From Armatimonadota bacterium (GTDB taxonomy: Bacteria > Armatimonadota > Chthonomonadetes > Chthonomonadales > Chthonomonadaceae): 64,000 nt of DNA. Made by a program: the position numbers and the translations under genes. Position 1 is the stretch's first letter, and each line of letters begins with the position of its first letter. The notes under the pieces were generated by a model. The model was not told the origin of the DNA. It did no database searches and was given only the letters and a program-made list of their open reading frames with translations. Location: contig JAGWMJ010000003.1 of the NCBI GenBank assembly GCA_028871815.1, positions 62,001 to 126,000 of the forward strand, in the 5' to 3' direction. Below, piece after piece: positions 9,305 to 18,278 of the stretch.

Positions 9305-9718
9305 TTGGTTAACGGGAAGCAACTGGCTGGGCCCTCCTGCACAATAGCGCCGATGCTCTCAGTGCGGCGAGGCTCGGATGCAGTCGATTTCTATCAGCGC
9401 GCGTTTGGCGGCGCCGTTGTATTTCGGATTGACGCGCCGGATGGAGCCGTTGTCGCCCGCCTCGCCATTGCAGGCGCTGAGTTCTGGGTTGCTGATGAAT
9501 CCCCGGAGCACGCCAACTACAGCCCGGAAACGCTGGGCGGCTCTACCACGCGGATGGTGCTGGTGGTGGAAGACCCAGACGGTTTGCAGGCGGCGGCTAT
9601 TGCCGCCGGCGCTGCCGAGGTTCAGTGCGTTGAGGACAACTACGGCTGGCGTCTGGGCCGGATTGTAGATCCCTTCGGGCACCACTGGGAGATCGGACAC
9701 CCGCTGGAAGCCGGATGA
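9305..9718 (+). CDS. VOC (glyoxalase/bleomycin-resistance fold) family protein
   Basis: Small metal-binding-fold protein of 137 residues. TIAPMLSVRRGSDAVDFYQRAFG is the typical start of the family and IVDPFGHHWEIGHP the typical end, with GDP-type turns and the DPDG loop between. This subgroup resembles PhnB-like proteins of unknown substrate. A TTG at 9305 was chosen over the ATG at 9353 because the first beta strand begins upstream of that ATG. The gene is 31 bp after hslU and ends in front of a convergent DUF1501 gene. Confidence 0.8.
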   Translation: MVNGKQLAGPSCTIAPMLSVRRGSDAVDFYQRAFGGAVVFRIDAPDGAVVARLAIAGAEFWVADESPEHANYSPETLGGSTTRMVLVVEDPDGLQAAAIAAGAAEVQCVEDNYGWRLGRIVDPFGHHWEIGHPLEAG

Positions 9719-9804
9719 CGGGTGGGCCGTAATGTTGAGGCCGTAGGCCCGTGTCGCATGCCGAGGTGGCCCGGTGGGCCCGGCAGCAACCGGACTCTGT
9801 CCGC
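9719..9804. terminator. GC-rich inverted repeats between convergent genes
   Basis: The 86-bp spacer between two convergent genes holds GGCCC (9768-9772) facing GGGCC (9776-9780) with a 3-nt loop, and a looser GGGCC/GGCCC pair at 9724-9750. No T-run follows on either strand, so it is at best a weak bidirectional terminator. Confidence 0.3.
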
Positions 9805-11097
9805 CTATACGAAGGGCAAGTGATTGAAGCTGCCGTTCAGGATTGAGGCTGACGGCGTTTTCAACCAGACGTCCATCAGGGTGGCGTACACCTGCCGGAA
9901 GTCGACATTGTACTTCAGGTCGCCCTCGTCCAGATCGGCCAACGACGGATACTCACCGTAAAGGCCGCCCTTGACTGCGCCGCCCATCACGAACATCGGG
10001 CCGGCCTGGCCGTGATCCGTTCCGGCCGATGCGTTTTCCTGAACTCGGCGACCAAACTCCGAGAACGTCATCACCACCACATCATTCTGCGCACCTATCC
10101 GCGACAGCTCCGCATAGAAGGCGGCCAGTGAGTCGCCGACATCCTTCAACACACGGGCCTGTGTCGGTGGTTGGTTGGCATGTGTATCGAACCCGCCCGT
10201 CGATACGTAATAGACGCGCGTTCCAATGCCGGCGCCGATCAACTGCGCCACTGCCTTCAGGTTTCGCGCCAGAAGTGAGTTTGGCATGGCTGCTGGAACC
10301 AGCGTGCTGTTTGCCGGCGAGCCCGCATCCAACGCCTGGCCGCTGGGCGTCCCCAGTTCTTCGGCAGGAGCTGGTTTGGCTAGCAGCACCTTTCGGACCC
10401 TCTCGCTTGTGGTGTAGGCGTCCAGCCCAATTTTGCGCACCAGATCCACCACCGAGTTCGCCATGGTGCCCTGCTCATAAAGCTGTGTGAACGCCCGGAT
10501 CTCGGGGACCTTCTCTGGGTAGGCGATTGTCTGCAGCTGGTACGACTGCGGGTTTTGCATCGAAACAACCGAGCCAAAGTCGCTGTGAAGCGTCTTCGGC
10601 ACTTCACCGCCGAAATTGACTCCGATCAACGGGTTGGACTTCAAGTGGCCGTCGGCATCAAACCAGCGGCCCAACCAGCCGTCAGCTTCTACTCTGGCAG
10701 TAGGATCGGCCGTCTGCCATATCTCCATGCTCCGGAAATGCGAACGATTTGGGTCGGGATAACCGGCGCCCTGCACAATTGCCAGCCGTCCCTGATCGTA
10801 GATCGGCTTCAGCGCTGCGAGGGATGCGTGCAGACCGATCTTTGGTGAGATGCTTACAATGTCCGCGGCGTTGACGCCGATTGTGGGCCTATAGCGCCGG
10901 TAGAGTGGATCGGTATAGGGAATGACGGTGTTCAACCCATCGTTTCCACCACTCATCTGCAGCACCACAAGGATTCTGCCATTGCTTCCGCCAGCCGCCG
11001 CCTGTGCCGCCGCTCGGGCAACAATGGAGGGAGCTGCCATTCCAAGCGATACGAATGTGAGTCCGTTCTTGATACATGCCCGGCGAGTGAGTTCCAT
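9805..11097 (-). CDS. DUF1501 family secreted protein (Tat substrate)
   Basis: Exported protein of 430 residues in the DUF1501 family, related in fold to the alkaline-phosphatase/sulfatase group, function not established. The N-terminus MELTRRACIKNGLTF with the hydrophobic stretch up to AARAAAQAAA looks like a Tat signal peptide. Family motifs LVVLQMSGGNDGLNT and TFSEFGRRVQENAS...TDHGQAGPMFVMG are clear. It is translated directly after the DUF1800 gene (30-bp gap), the usual pairing in Planctomycetes, Verrucomicrobia and Armatimonadota, and is presumed to act with it outside the cytoplasm. Confidence 0.9.
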   Translation of the reverse strand: MELTRRACIKNGLTFVSLGMAAPSIVARAAAQAAAGGSNGRILVVLQMSGGNDGLNTVIPYTDPLYRRYRPTIGVNAADIVSISPKIGLHASLAALKPIYDQGRLAIVQGAGYPDPNRSHFRSMEIWQTADPTARVEADGWLGRWFDADGHLKSNPLIGVNFGGEVPKTLHSDFGSVVSMQNPQSYQLQTIAYPEKVPEIRAFTQLYEQGTMANSVVDLVRKIGLDAYTTSERVRKVLLAKPAPAEELGTPSGQALDAGSPANSTLVPAAMPNSLLARNLKAVAQLIGAGIGTRVYYVSTGGFDTHANQPPTQARVLKDVGDSLAAFYAELSRIGAQNDVVVMTFSEFGRRVQENASAGTDHGQAGPMFVMGGAVKGGLYGEYPSLADLDEGDLKYNVDFRQVYATLMDVWLKTPSASILNGSFNHLPFV

Positions 11098-11127
11098 CTC
11101 GTATTCCTTATGCCTGTCTGGCGGCGC

Positions 11128-12507
11128 CTATACCAGCTGATATTCCGGCGTCAACATAACCATATGCAGCAGTCCATGTATCTTGCGAACAGCAACGGCG
11201 CGCTCGCGTCCCGGTCCGTTGATGTCAAACGGCTCCTGGTCGCCATCCGGGCCGGTTTCGAGATAGGTAAGCAACACATTGCGAGTTGCCGCCGATAAGT
11301 TCCGGTTCATGAGGCGCATCGAGCAGTAATCCACCGCCTCTTCGGGCGACGTGATCACGCCGGAATCAAGCTGCTGGTGGATGTCGCGAATGAGCGGTGC
11401 GTTGGCTTCGTTCATCCTGGCGAGTTGCATCGCGAAGTTGAACCGCGTGAGCAGTGTGGTGGTGTTGATCCACGTCATTCCACCGTCCCAGCCCTTGACG
11501 TTTGGCGGGTTGAACAGCTCCTGCCCCATAGATTTCATGGCGTAGGGTGCGGCGCGCATCGGCCCCTCCGCCCCTGTATTTCGAAGGGTCCCAACCACAA
11601 ACTCGGCGGGGCTCCTGGCCTTGCCGTATACGGCAAGCGGTGAATAGAACTGATCGGAGCGAAAGATCGCTGCCATCACCGGCTTGATCTCGAACCCGCT
11701 CCGTGTAAACAGCTGTGCAAACGGCTCTACATCCTCCGGAGTCGGATGGTCGTGTACAAAGAACTTGAACAGCTTGGTAGCGATAAACCGCGCGCAGGCG
11801 GGATTATCCACGACCATGTTCACAACGTCGCCGCCGTCCCAGTTGCCTGTTTGGCCCAGAAACGTCTTCACTCCATCATCATGAACACGTGGTCGAAAGA
11901 AGAACCGTCCCGTCAATGGCTGGCAGCTCCAGCCGGTGAATGCCCGGGCGCCCTCGTGAACATCCTCTTCGGTATAGTTACCGATGCCGAGCGTAAAGAG
12001 CTCCATCAACTCGCGGCAATAGTTTTCGTTTGCGTGGCCCTTGCGGTTTGTCTGGTTGTCCAGATAGAGGATCATCGCAGGATTCTGAGAGACCGCCAGC
12101 GTCAGCGCTTTGAAGTTGCCCAGCGCGTGCTGACGGAACAGCTGATTCTGCTGGAACATCAACAGAGGCTGGTTTACTTTCGAAAACCCGGTGGCGAAGT
12201 GGCCATGCCAAAACAGCGTCATCTTCTCTTGCAAAGGATTTGCGCTGCGCACCATCTTGTCAATCCACCAAACCTGCAGATCGGCAAAGTCGCGAAAATC
12301 GACCAGGTTCTCCATCAGCCGATCTGCCACGTGATCGTATGTGATCGAGGAGGGGTCCGTGTCAAAGCTCAACAAGCGGTCAATCGTCTTCTGAATGCCA
12401 TCGCCCACCGCGGCCGTGACCTCATCGTGCGTAGCGCCGAAACCGGCCCGACGGAACAGGTGTGCGATCCTGTCGTACTCCGTGAGAGTTGTTGCCGCAC
12501 CGCTCAT
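11128..12507 (-). CDS. DUF1800 family protein
   Basis: Large protein of unknown function, 459 residues, partner of DUF1501. The N-terminal AHLFRRAGFGAT, the KMTLFWHGHFATGF region, NENYCRELMELFTLG and the PPNVKGWDGGMTWIN motif define the family. No signal peptide is seen. The reading frame is open to 12585, but ATG 12507 has AGGAG seven bases upstream and matches the family start. First gene of a two-gene operon with DUF1501; the 5' spacer contains a dispersed-repeat-like sequence. Confidence 0.9.
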   Translation of the reverse strand: MSGAATTLTEYDRIAHLFRRAGFGATHDEVTAAVGDGIQKTIDRLLSFDTDPSSITYDHVADRLMENLVDFRDFADLQVWWIDKMVRSANPLQEKMTLFWHGHFATGFSKVNQPLLMFQQNQLFRQHALGNFKALTLAVSQNPAMILYLDNQTNRKGHANENYCRELMELFTLGIGNYTEEDVHEGARAFTGWSCQPLTGRFFFRPRVHDDGVKTFLGQTGNWDGGDVVNMVVDNPACARFIATKLFKFFVHDHPTPEDVEPFAQLFTRSGFEIKPVMAAIFRSDQFYSPLAVYGKARSPAEFVVGTLRNTGAEGPMRAAPYAMKSMGQELFNPPNVKGWDGGMTWINTTTLLTRFNFAMQLARMNEANAPLIRDIHQQLDSGVITSPEEAVDYCSMRLMNRNLSAATRNVLLTYLETGPDGDQEPFDINGPGRERAVAVRKIHGLLHMVMLTPEYQLV

Positions 12508-12644
12508 AGCGTGCTCCTGCTGCGTACAGAGTTCCGCCCGAAAATCGATGCCGTGCCGGGCGGCACGCGAGTGTAGACGCAACAATAAGTGAAATGTTTA
12601 CTGGCAGCAGAATGGTTACGCCCCAATTTGCGTGGCCCGGTACT

Positions 12645-12735
12645 CAGGGAGCGTTTTAGACTGGGCACACCGCAATAACAGGGTCGTGTGGCTTCGGCCG
12701 GACAGGTCCTTCGCTTCGCTCAAGACGACGGTTGG
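12645..12735 (-). repeat. SEAKDL-type dispersed repeat
   Basis: On the minus strand this segment translates to VVLSEAKDLSGRSHTTLLL followed by RCAQSK. The core at 12700-12729 (GGACAGG...TTCGCTTCGCTCAAGACGAC on the plus strand) matches the intergenic repeat known for producing spurious VILSEAKDL peptides in many Acidobacteria, Chloroflexi, Bacteroidota and others. The second arm (12650-12675) is a degenerate inverse of the first. It lies in the 350-bp spacer (12508-12859) that has no convincing gene. Only one copy is in the window, so the repeat call rests on known examples. Confidence 0.55.
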
Positions 12736-12813
12736 CGGCAGGCGTGGTGGCGCAGACCAAACGGCACTGCAAGCGCAGAGGCGTGGCCAGCACAGCACTC
12801 CGCTACAAGGCCA

Positions 12814-12831
12814 GGCCGCCGGCGAGCGGCC
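12814..12831 (-). terminator. Hairpin downstream of the glycoside hydrolase gene
   Basis: GGCCGC (12814-12819) and GCGGCC (12826-12831) form a perfect 6-bp stem with a 6-nt loop 29 bases past the stop of the minus-strand hydrolase gene. No T-run follows, so termination is only likely by position. Confidence 0.35.
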
Positions 12832-12859
12832 GTGACGCAACGATCACACAGTAAGAGGC

Positions 12860-15148
12860 TCAGCGGTTCGCGCGCTTGCCTGCCTTGCGGGACGCGGTCG
12901 CCGCGGCGCTTCTCCGCGTCTCGACGTAGAACGCCACATCGCGGCTTACGGCCGGCACATCCACATTCTGCTGAGCGGCGGCTGAACGTGCCGCGGTAAA
13001 GTCGGTACTTCCGGCCAATTTCCCCGCAGAGGTGTCCCACCAGGTGATCCTGTAACTGCCTGCAGCCAGGTGAGGCAGCATCAGTTTGCCGGCTGCGGGC
13101 GCGTCGGCGCGGTTGTACAGCCAGCCCGCTGCATAGTTGCGGGTCGCCAGCATCTCTCCGCCAAGGGCGGAAGCGTAGTGCGTTAACGCGATGCGGTTCA
13201 GCGTAACCCAATCTGCGCCGGTGTTGGAGATCGTAATGGTGTGGCTGCCCGCCGGAACCGGAGCGCTCAAAACGGCGTCTTTGCTTAACGGCGCGTAGTC
13301 GGCATTGCCGGGCGCGAACGATCGTGAAACGGGCACGCCATCCACGGCGACGACTAACCGAGCGCCAGACCTGGCGACCTGGCCAACGGTCACCCTGCAT
13401 GTGCCGGGTTGGTCATAGGTCACTTTGAAGGTGAGCGGCGCCGGCTGCATGTCACGGTGCCCGATACCCTGTAGAAACGACGGAAACCGATCTATTCCAG
13501 TGGGCGGTCCCTCTGGCGTCACAGTAAATGCGGACGCCGCTGCCGAGGCAGACGCCCATCCACCACCAGGTGCAAATGCCAACGTCGCTAGATTCTGAGT
13601 CGTCGTATTGGCGGTTATCGGAGTCAACCTGCCACGGGATAACATGCCTGAGGCATCCAGGAAATCGGCCGCTGCTCGATAGGTGGAGTAGAGGTTCTGC
13701 TTATCCACCGCGTCCCAATCCCACCAGCACGCTGCGCCGGCAGCTCCACTGAACAGGCTTGCCCACAGCCCGTTATGCAGTGCCGGTTCGGCAGGTCCGC
13801 TGAAGCTGGTCGACCCGAACTCACCAACGAAAACGGGCTTGTTGAAGCCGGCGGGTGGGGCGCTCCCCAGCGCAGTGATCAGGTCCGCCGCGTAGACGTG
13901 GCGTTGCGCGTAGTCCACCGTTTGCCAAACGTCGCTCGAATACGGTATGGATGGCGAAGCGCTGGTCGTGATGAGATGCTGCCACGGGTCGGTTGCCCGA
14001 AGGTAGAGGGCCATTTCGCGGTGCCACATCGCGATGTCGTCCCACTTCTTGCCATGGGCGGCATCCGTATTCTCTACCTCGTTAAACAACTCCCACGCCA
14101 TGATATGCGGCGAGTATCCCCAACGAGCCACAATGTACGAAAGCAGGCGCTTGGTATAAGCGCGGGCGGTGGGATCGGTAAAGAACGCATCCGGCCGTGA
14201 CAGAAAGCCTCCAGTCTTGATGTTCCAGGGATTGTCATGCCAGGCGGGATTCACGTTACTGGAATCGGAAAACCCTCCGCTACTCGCGAACATACCGTGG
14301 TAGAAAATGGTGACCTGGAGATAGATTCCGTACTTGTCGGCCGCCTGAACGATCGCGTCCCATTTGCGCGCTGCAGGCAGGTCGATATCACCCGCCGGAA
14401 CCTTATTGGTAGCCGATTCACCGAGGAGGTTGCGCCCATCCCACTCGGTCATCCAAACGCGCGCCCAGTTCTCGCCGGCAGCATGCATTTTTGCGAACAT
14501 CGTCGGGATATCGGGGGCGCCGGTGTTCTGCCATGCCTGGTCTTGCCCTAAGGGGAAGAACCGTCCGCCGTCGCCGAAAGCAAAGGCGCCGTGATTTGCC
14601 AAATCGATACGGATGAAGCCAGGTCCAGGCTCGCCGGTGACATTCCACGACGCCGGTGTGAGGTTTTGTTCGTGGACGATCTGCTTGTTCACCAAAACGG
14701 AGACTACGGACCAGGCACCCGGAAGGGTGGGGCTGTACCGCATCCTCCAGGTCGACTGGCCATCATAAAAGGCGGTAACGTTGGCGGTTCCTCCGCTCGG
14801 CCGCTTCAGCGTTACCTGCACCAACTCGGACGTCGGATCGAACGGGTTTCCCTTCAGGCCGGCGAGGCTGAACGAACACTCGATCATTGGATATACGCCC
14901 TTGCCGATCACGCGGTCTGCCTGCGTCTGACCCCCACGATATCCGGCCCCGAGAGGCGTGTTATACGGTGATCCGATGTCGCCGCCAAGACCCTGGCCCA
15001 GCGTGGAGATATCCTGGGCGCCGCCACATCCGCCCAGCAACAACGCAACTGCGAGCACGCCGATAATCGCAATCCCGGACCTCAAGATAGACAAACGAGG
15101 GCAATCCGTTTCCCATACACGCTCAACTTTGTATCGCGTTACAGCCAT
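12860..15148 (-). CDS. Lipoprotein glycoside hydrolase with N-terminal DUF5060-like domain
   Basis: Exported, probably lipid-anchored glycosidase of 762 residues. A hydrophobic segment near residues 22-40 ends in the lipobox LLLGGCGG. An Ig-like DUF5060-type domain (about 80-180, FDPTSELVQVTLKRPSGG) precedes a TIM barrel of the GH5/DUF4038 kind, with probable acid/base in WELFNEVENTD and nucleophile in KPVFVGEFGSTS. A C-terminal beta-rich carbohydrate-binding-like module (PAGSHTITISNTGADWVTLN) and a basic tail follow. ATG 15148 has GGAG seven bases upstream; a TTG four codons earlier is also open. The substrate is unknown, likely a plant or microbial glycan. Confidence 0.82.
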   Translation of the reverse strand: MAVTRYKVERVWETDCPRLSILRSGIAIIGVLAVALLLGGCGGAQDISTLGQGLGGDIGSPYNTPLGAGYRGGQTQADRVIGKGVYPMIECSFSLAGLKGNPFDPTSELVQVTLKRPSGGTANVTAFYDGQSTWRMRYSPTLPGAWSVVSVLVNKQIVHEQNLTPASWNVTGEPGPGFIRIDLANHGAFAFGDGGRFFPLGQDQAWQNTGAPDIPTMFAKMHAAGENWARVWMTEWDGRNLLGESATNKVPAGDIDLPAARKWDAIVQAADKYGIYLQVTIFYHGMFASSGGFSDSSNVNPAWHDNPWNIKTGGFLSRPDAFFTDPTARAYTKRLLSYIVARWGYSPHIMAWELFNEVENTDAAHGKKWDDIAMWHREMALYLRATDPWQHLITTSASPSIPYSSDVWQTVDYAQRHVYAADLITALGSAPPAGFNKPVFVGEFGSTSFSGPAEPALHNGLWASLFSGAAGAACWWDWDAVDKQNLYSTYRAAADFLDASGMLSRGRLTPITANTTTQNLATLAFAPGGGWASASAAASAFTVTPEGPPTGIDRFPSFLQGIGHRDMQPAPLTFKVTYDQPGTCRVTVGQVARSGARLVVAVDGVPVSRSFAPGNADYAPLSKDAVLSAPVPAGSHTITISNTGADWVTLNRIALTHYASALGGEMLATRNYAAGWLYNRADAPAAGKLMLPHLAAGSYRITWWDTSAGKLAGSTDFTAARSAAAQQNVDVPAVSRDVAFYVETRRSAAATASRKAGKRANR

Positions 15149-15168
15149 TTCGCACTCCAATTAAACCC

Positions 15169-15174
15169 ATTATA
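15169..15174 (-). promoter_or_regulatory. -10 box of the glycoside hydrolase gene
   Basis: A consensus TATAAT on the minus strand, 20 bases before the ATG at 15148. Upstream at a 16-17 bp distance is CTTTGCG, a weak -35. It lies in the short spacer shared with the divergent endonuclease IV gene. Confidence 0.4.
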
Positions 15175-15222
15175 ACACAGCCGGGCCCGCCGCAAAGGAG
15201 CCGCGGCCACAGTTGGAGAAAG

Positions 15223-16050
15223 ATGCCGGTGATGTTAGCCGGACCGCACATTGACCCACCACTCGCGGCGATACCAGCGCTTCTGAATGAGCACCGGCTG
15301 ACCTGCTTTCAAACCACCCTTCGCAACCCAATCCGCCTCGGCAAAGATGGCGTACCGGATAAGGCCGATCAGGAAGCCTGGCAGGCACGGACCAGCACGC
15401 CCGCACTCTGGGGCATTGTTCACGCCTCCCTGATCACCAACCTGGCTTCCACCGATCCCCGGATACGAAATGCTTCTGCCGGCGCGCTCGTAGCGGATGC
15501 CAACCTTGCCGCACGGTTGGGCATGCAAGGCGTGTGCTTTCATGTTGGCTACGCCAAGGGCCACGCGTCGCGTGAGGCGGCGCTCGAGGCCGTCTGTTAC
15601 AAGCTGCGCGAGGTCGTCTCCAGGCTGGACCGTGGTGCGCGAGTTCTGCTGGAAAACGGTGCCGAGCGCGGTGAACTGGGTGAAACTGTGGCCGAGTTGG
15701 CTGCTGTTATAAACGGAATCCAGGCGTCGTCTGCATCCGTAGGCATTGTGCTGGATACCTGCCACCTGCATGTTTCCGGCTTCGATATGGCGGCAGCTGA
15801 CTCCGCCGACAGGCTGGCCGGCCAGCTTGAGGATGCCGGACTGCTTGGGTTTGTGACCGCCTTTCACTTGAATGACGCACTGGCGGAGTGTGGCAGCTAC
15901 CGTGATCGCCACGCAATCCCAGGCCAGGGCACCATTGGCGCCGGCCTTAAGCGGCTGGTGGCTAATCGAGCGTTTGCCGAGATGCCCTGCATCCTGGAGC
16001 TCAAGCTGGATGGCGCCCTCGCCGGCATTTCGTGGTTGCGGTCAACTTGA
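15223..16050 (+). CDS. nfo: Deoxyribonuclease IV (AP endonuclease, Nfo family)
   Basis: Cleaves 5' to abasic sites during base-excision repair, using three metal ions in a TIM barrel; 275 residues against about 280 in the family. Metal ligands are visible in FHVGYAKG (His), LLENGAERG (Glu), VLDTCHLHVSGFD (Asp and His), FHLNDA and YRDRHAIPGQGTIG (Asp, His) and CILELKL (Glu). GGAGAA at 15215-15220 is close to the ATG at 15223; ATG 15232 is an alternative with wider spacing. It is followed after 12 bp by a PhyH-like gene. A related sugar isomerase cannot be wholly excluded, but the C-terminal metal-site motifs favour Nfo. Confidence 0.85.
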   Translation: MPVMLAGPHIDPPLAAIPALLNEHRLTCFQTTLRNPIRLGKDGVPDKADQEAWQARTSTPALWGIVHASLITNLASTDPRIRNASAGALVADANLAARLGMQGVCFHVGYAKGHASREAALEAVCYKLREVVSRLDRGARVLLENGAERGELGETVAELAAVINGIQASSASVGIVLDTCHLHVSGFDMAAADSADRLAGQLEDAGLLGFVTAFHLNDALAECGSYRDRHAIPGQGTIGAGLKRLVANRAFAEMPCILELKLDGALAGISWLRST

Positions 16051-16062
16051 TGGAGACAACCG

Positions 16063-16827
16063 ATGCAGCTTTCTTACGCACAGAAGAGGCAGTTTGTGGA
16101 TCTTGGCTACGTGGTTGTTCCTGGGGTGGTGCCCACGGCTCTCGTAAACGCGGCGCTACGTGCCATCAACGCTTGTCTCGACCAGGGACTGCCGGCCGAG
16201 CGCATGCAAGAGATGCGGGCGCAAAGCTACTGCAAAGAGATTCAGACGCAGCCTGTTATTTCAGACCTGTTTAACCGGTCGCCGGCGCACGCGCTGCTTG
16301 AGTCGATGGTCGGTGAGGGCACCATACCAGAGGCCACGGGCGCCCAGATTGCGCTCCGCTTCCCATCGCTAGCCGATCCTCCGCGACCGCCTTCACCGCA
16401 CATCGACGGCATTCACACCCCCACGAACGGTGTGCCAAAAGGTGTGATCCAGAATTTCACGGGCCTGGTTGGCATCTACCTCTCCGGCGTAAATGAGGAG
16501 TATGCCGGCAATTTCGCCGTTTGGCCCGGGAGCCACGCCCGGCTGCAGCAGTTCTTTCGCGACACGAGTCCCGAGGCAATCCTGGATGGTATGCCGAAGA
16601 TTGATCTGGGCGAGCCAACACAGATTATGGCTCAGGCCGGAGACGTTGCAATCTGCCACTATCTGCTGGCGCACAGCGCATGTGCCAATGTCTCGCCGTT
16701 CATCCGTTATGCCACCTACTTCCGGATGCACAAGCAGGGCCACGCCGAGCGGCTTCGGAGCACGATGGTGAATATGTGGGAGGAGTGGGACGGGCTGCAA
16801 GACATGCTGCTGGAGGAGGGGCGGTGA
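16063..16827 (+). CDS. Phytanoyl-CoA dioxygenase (PhyH) family protein
   Basis: Probable Fe(II)/2-oxoglutarate-dependent oxygenase of 254 residues. The HxD part of the iron triad is seen in SPHIDGIHTP, the distal His in LLAHSACANVSP, and the 2-oxoglutarate-binding Arg in FIRYATYFRM. The substrate is unknown; members hydroxylate a wide range of small molecules. It is 12 bp after nfo and ends 5 bp from the convergent spoVR gene, so it probably shares the nfo transcript. Confidence 0.82.
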   Translation: MQLSYAQKRQFVDLGYVVVPGVVPTALVNAALRAINACLDQGLPAERMQEMRAQSYCKEIQTQPVISDLFNRSPAHALLESMVGEGTIPEATGAQIALRFPSLADPPRPPSPHIDGIHTPTNGVPKGVIQNFTGLVGIYLSGVNEEYAGNFAVWPGSHARLQQFFRDTSPEAILDGMPKIDLGEPTQIMAQAGDVAICHYLLAHSACANVSPFIRYATYFRMHKQGHAERLRSTMVNMWEEWDGLQDMLLEEGR

Positions 16828-16832
16828 GCCGC

Positions 16833-18278
16833 TTACGGAGCGTGCGACGCGGCTGTATCACCATCGTGGCATAACACTACGTTTTGGCCAGACTGGTTGG
16901 TGGCAAGGTGTACCGGTTTTCGCCAAATGCGTGCGAGATACGCCAGAGTTCGTGATGTGTAATCTACATCCAGGTCCTTGCCGTCCCACGCATGCCGCAG
17001 CAGTAACTCGCCGCGGTGCATATAGTCGTCATCCTCAACAGTGATGATCGGTAAGCCGAAGTTGGTCATGCTGTCCACCAGGGTATCGCGTACCTTCTCC
17101 CAACCGGCGTCCTGCACTACCCACCTGGCTTCGCCACCAGAGTCATCGCGCCGGTACGTGTAGAGGTCCAGCCTCTCAACCAACGCGCGCGTCAGGTACT
17201 TACGCAGAAAGGTTACATCACACTCCATACTTCGAACCTCGAACAGCTTCTCCATGCCGCCGCCAGCCGCACGCTGGATCGGTTCTCCGCGCCAGTTTTC
17301 CTCTGGCGCCTCGTCACTGGTTTCGCCGTTCCAGCGCCGCTCGATGTCCCGCAGGATGGTGTAACCCACATAGTAGGGGTTGATGGTCATGCGTGATCCC
17401 GGGGAGATGACCGAAGCATGCAGCCGGCGGAACTCGAGGTGCTCCTCCGGCGTCAACGGAAGACTGGTGAGAATTCGCTCATGCCAGAACGAGGCCCAGC
17501 CCTCGTTGAGGATCTTTGTGCGCATTTGAGGGATGAAGTAAAGGGTCTCATCGCGGACGATATCGAGGATGTCGCGCTGCCACCGCGCCAGACTGGGCGC
17601 ACGGTCACGCAAGAAACCGAGGAGATCGCGCGTCGGCTCCGGGGCTGCAGGTGAAGCGTCTCCGGCCGGCCGCTTTTCTACGCGGATATTCCATAGGTCA
17701 TCGTATTCCGTGCCGGACAGCGAGGATGGCGCCTTACCACTGCCTTCATCCGGTTCAACCGGCGGGCGAAACTCGGCAGTCAGGCCCGGGTCAAAGTTGT
17801 CGGCAAGCGCAAGCGCTCCGTCGAGAAACAGCTCTACGGTATCCGTGCCGATGGTCTCCTCATACTTTCTAATCCGGTTACCATGTACACGAACCTGCTC
17901 GACCATCTGTCTGTTCGTACGCTCAAAGTAGGTGTTGTTCTTGAAGAAGTCGTTGTGCCCCAGCACATGCGCCACCACAAACTTGTGCGCGAGCATAGAG
18001 TTGCTGTCCAGCAAGAACGCCTGGCACGGATCGGTGTTGAACACAATCTCGTAGATGCGGGCAAGTCCGTATTCGTAAAGCGTCTTTTGGTGATGGTAGT
18101 CGCGGCCAAACGTCCAGTGCGAGAATCGCGCGGGCAGCCCGTAACTACCGAGCTCGTAAATGACGTGGTCCGGCGCCACCTCAAAGTGGGTTGGATAGAA
18201 GTCGAGGCCGCTCTGATGCGCTGCCTCCTGAATCAGGTCAATCCACCGTTCCAAATCGGCCCTTTCGGATGCGTTCAT
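16833..18278 (-). CDS. spoVR: SpoVR family protein
   Basis: Protein of 481 residues, homologous to Bacillus SpoVR and Escherichia YcgB; the biochemical role is not established. Family features include YPTHFEVAPDHVIYELGSYG, YEYGLARIYEIVFNTDPC, the VVAHVLGHNDFFKNN stretch and NEGWASFWHERIL, whose His/Glu pattern suggests a metal site. The ORF extends upstream to 18371 but ATG 18278 fits the family and overlaps the yeaH stop by 4 bp (ATGA). It is the last gene of a prkA-yeaH-spoVR operon linked to stationary-phase and stress responses. Confidence 0.93.
   Translation of the reverse strand: MNASERADLERWIDLIQEAAHQSGLDFYPTHFEVAPDHVIYELGSYGLPARFSHWTFGRDYHHQKTLYEYGLARIYEIVFNTDPCQAFLLDSNSMLAHKFVVAHVLGHNDFFKNNTYFERTNRQMVEQVRVHGNRIRKYEETIGTDTVELFLDGALALADNFDPGLTAEFRPPVEPDEGSGKAPSSLSGTEYDDLWNIRVEKRPAGDASPAAPEPTRDLLGFLRDRAPSLARWQRDILDIVRDETLYFIPQMRTKILNEGWASFWHERILTSLPLTPEEHLEFRRLHASVISPGSRMTINPYYVGYTILRDIERRWNGETSDEAPEENWRGEPIQRAAGGGMEKLFEVRSMECDVTFLRKYLTRALVERLDLYTYRRDDSGGEARWVVQDAGWEKVRDTLVDSMTNFGLPIITVEDDDYMHRGELLLRHAWDGKDLDVDYTSRTLAYLARIWRKPVHLATNQSGQNVVLCHDGDTAASHAP

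Noticed and set aside
11746-12576. 276-residue plus-strand ORF opposite DUF1800
   Set aside because: DUF1800 is clear on the minus strand and this frame has no recognisable domain.
12616-12840. Small ORF containing SEAKDL
   Set aside because: This is the known spurious translation of an intergenic repeat, not a gene.
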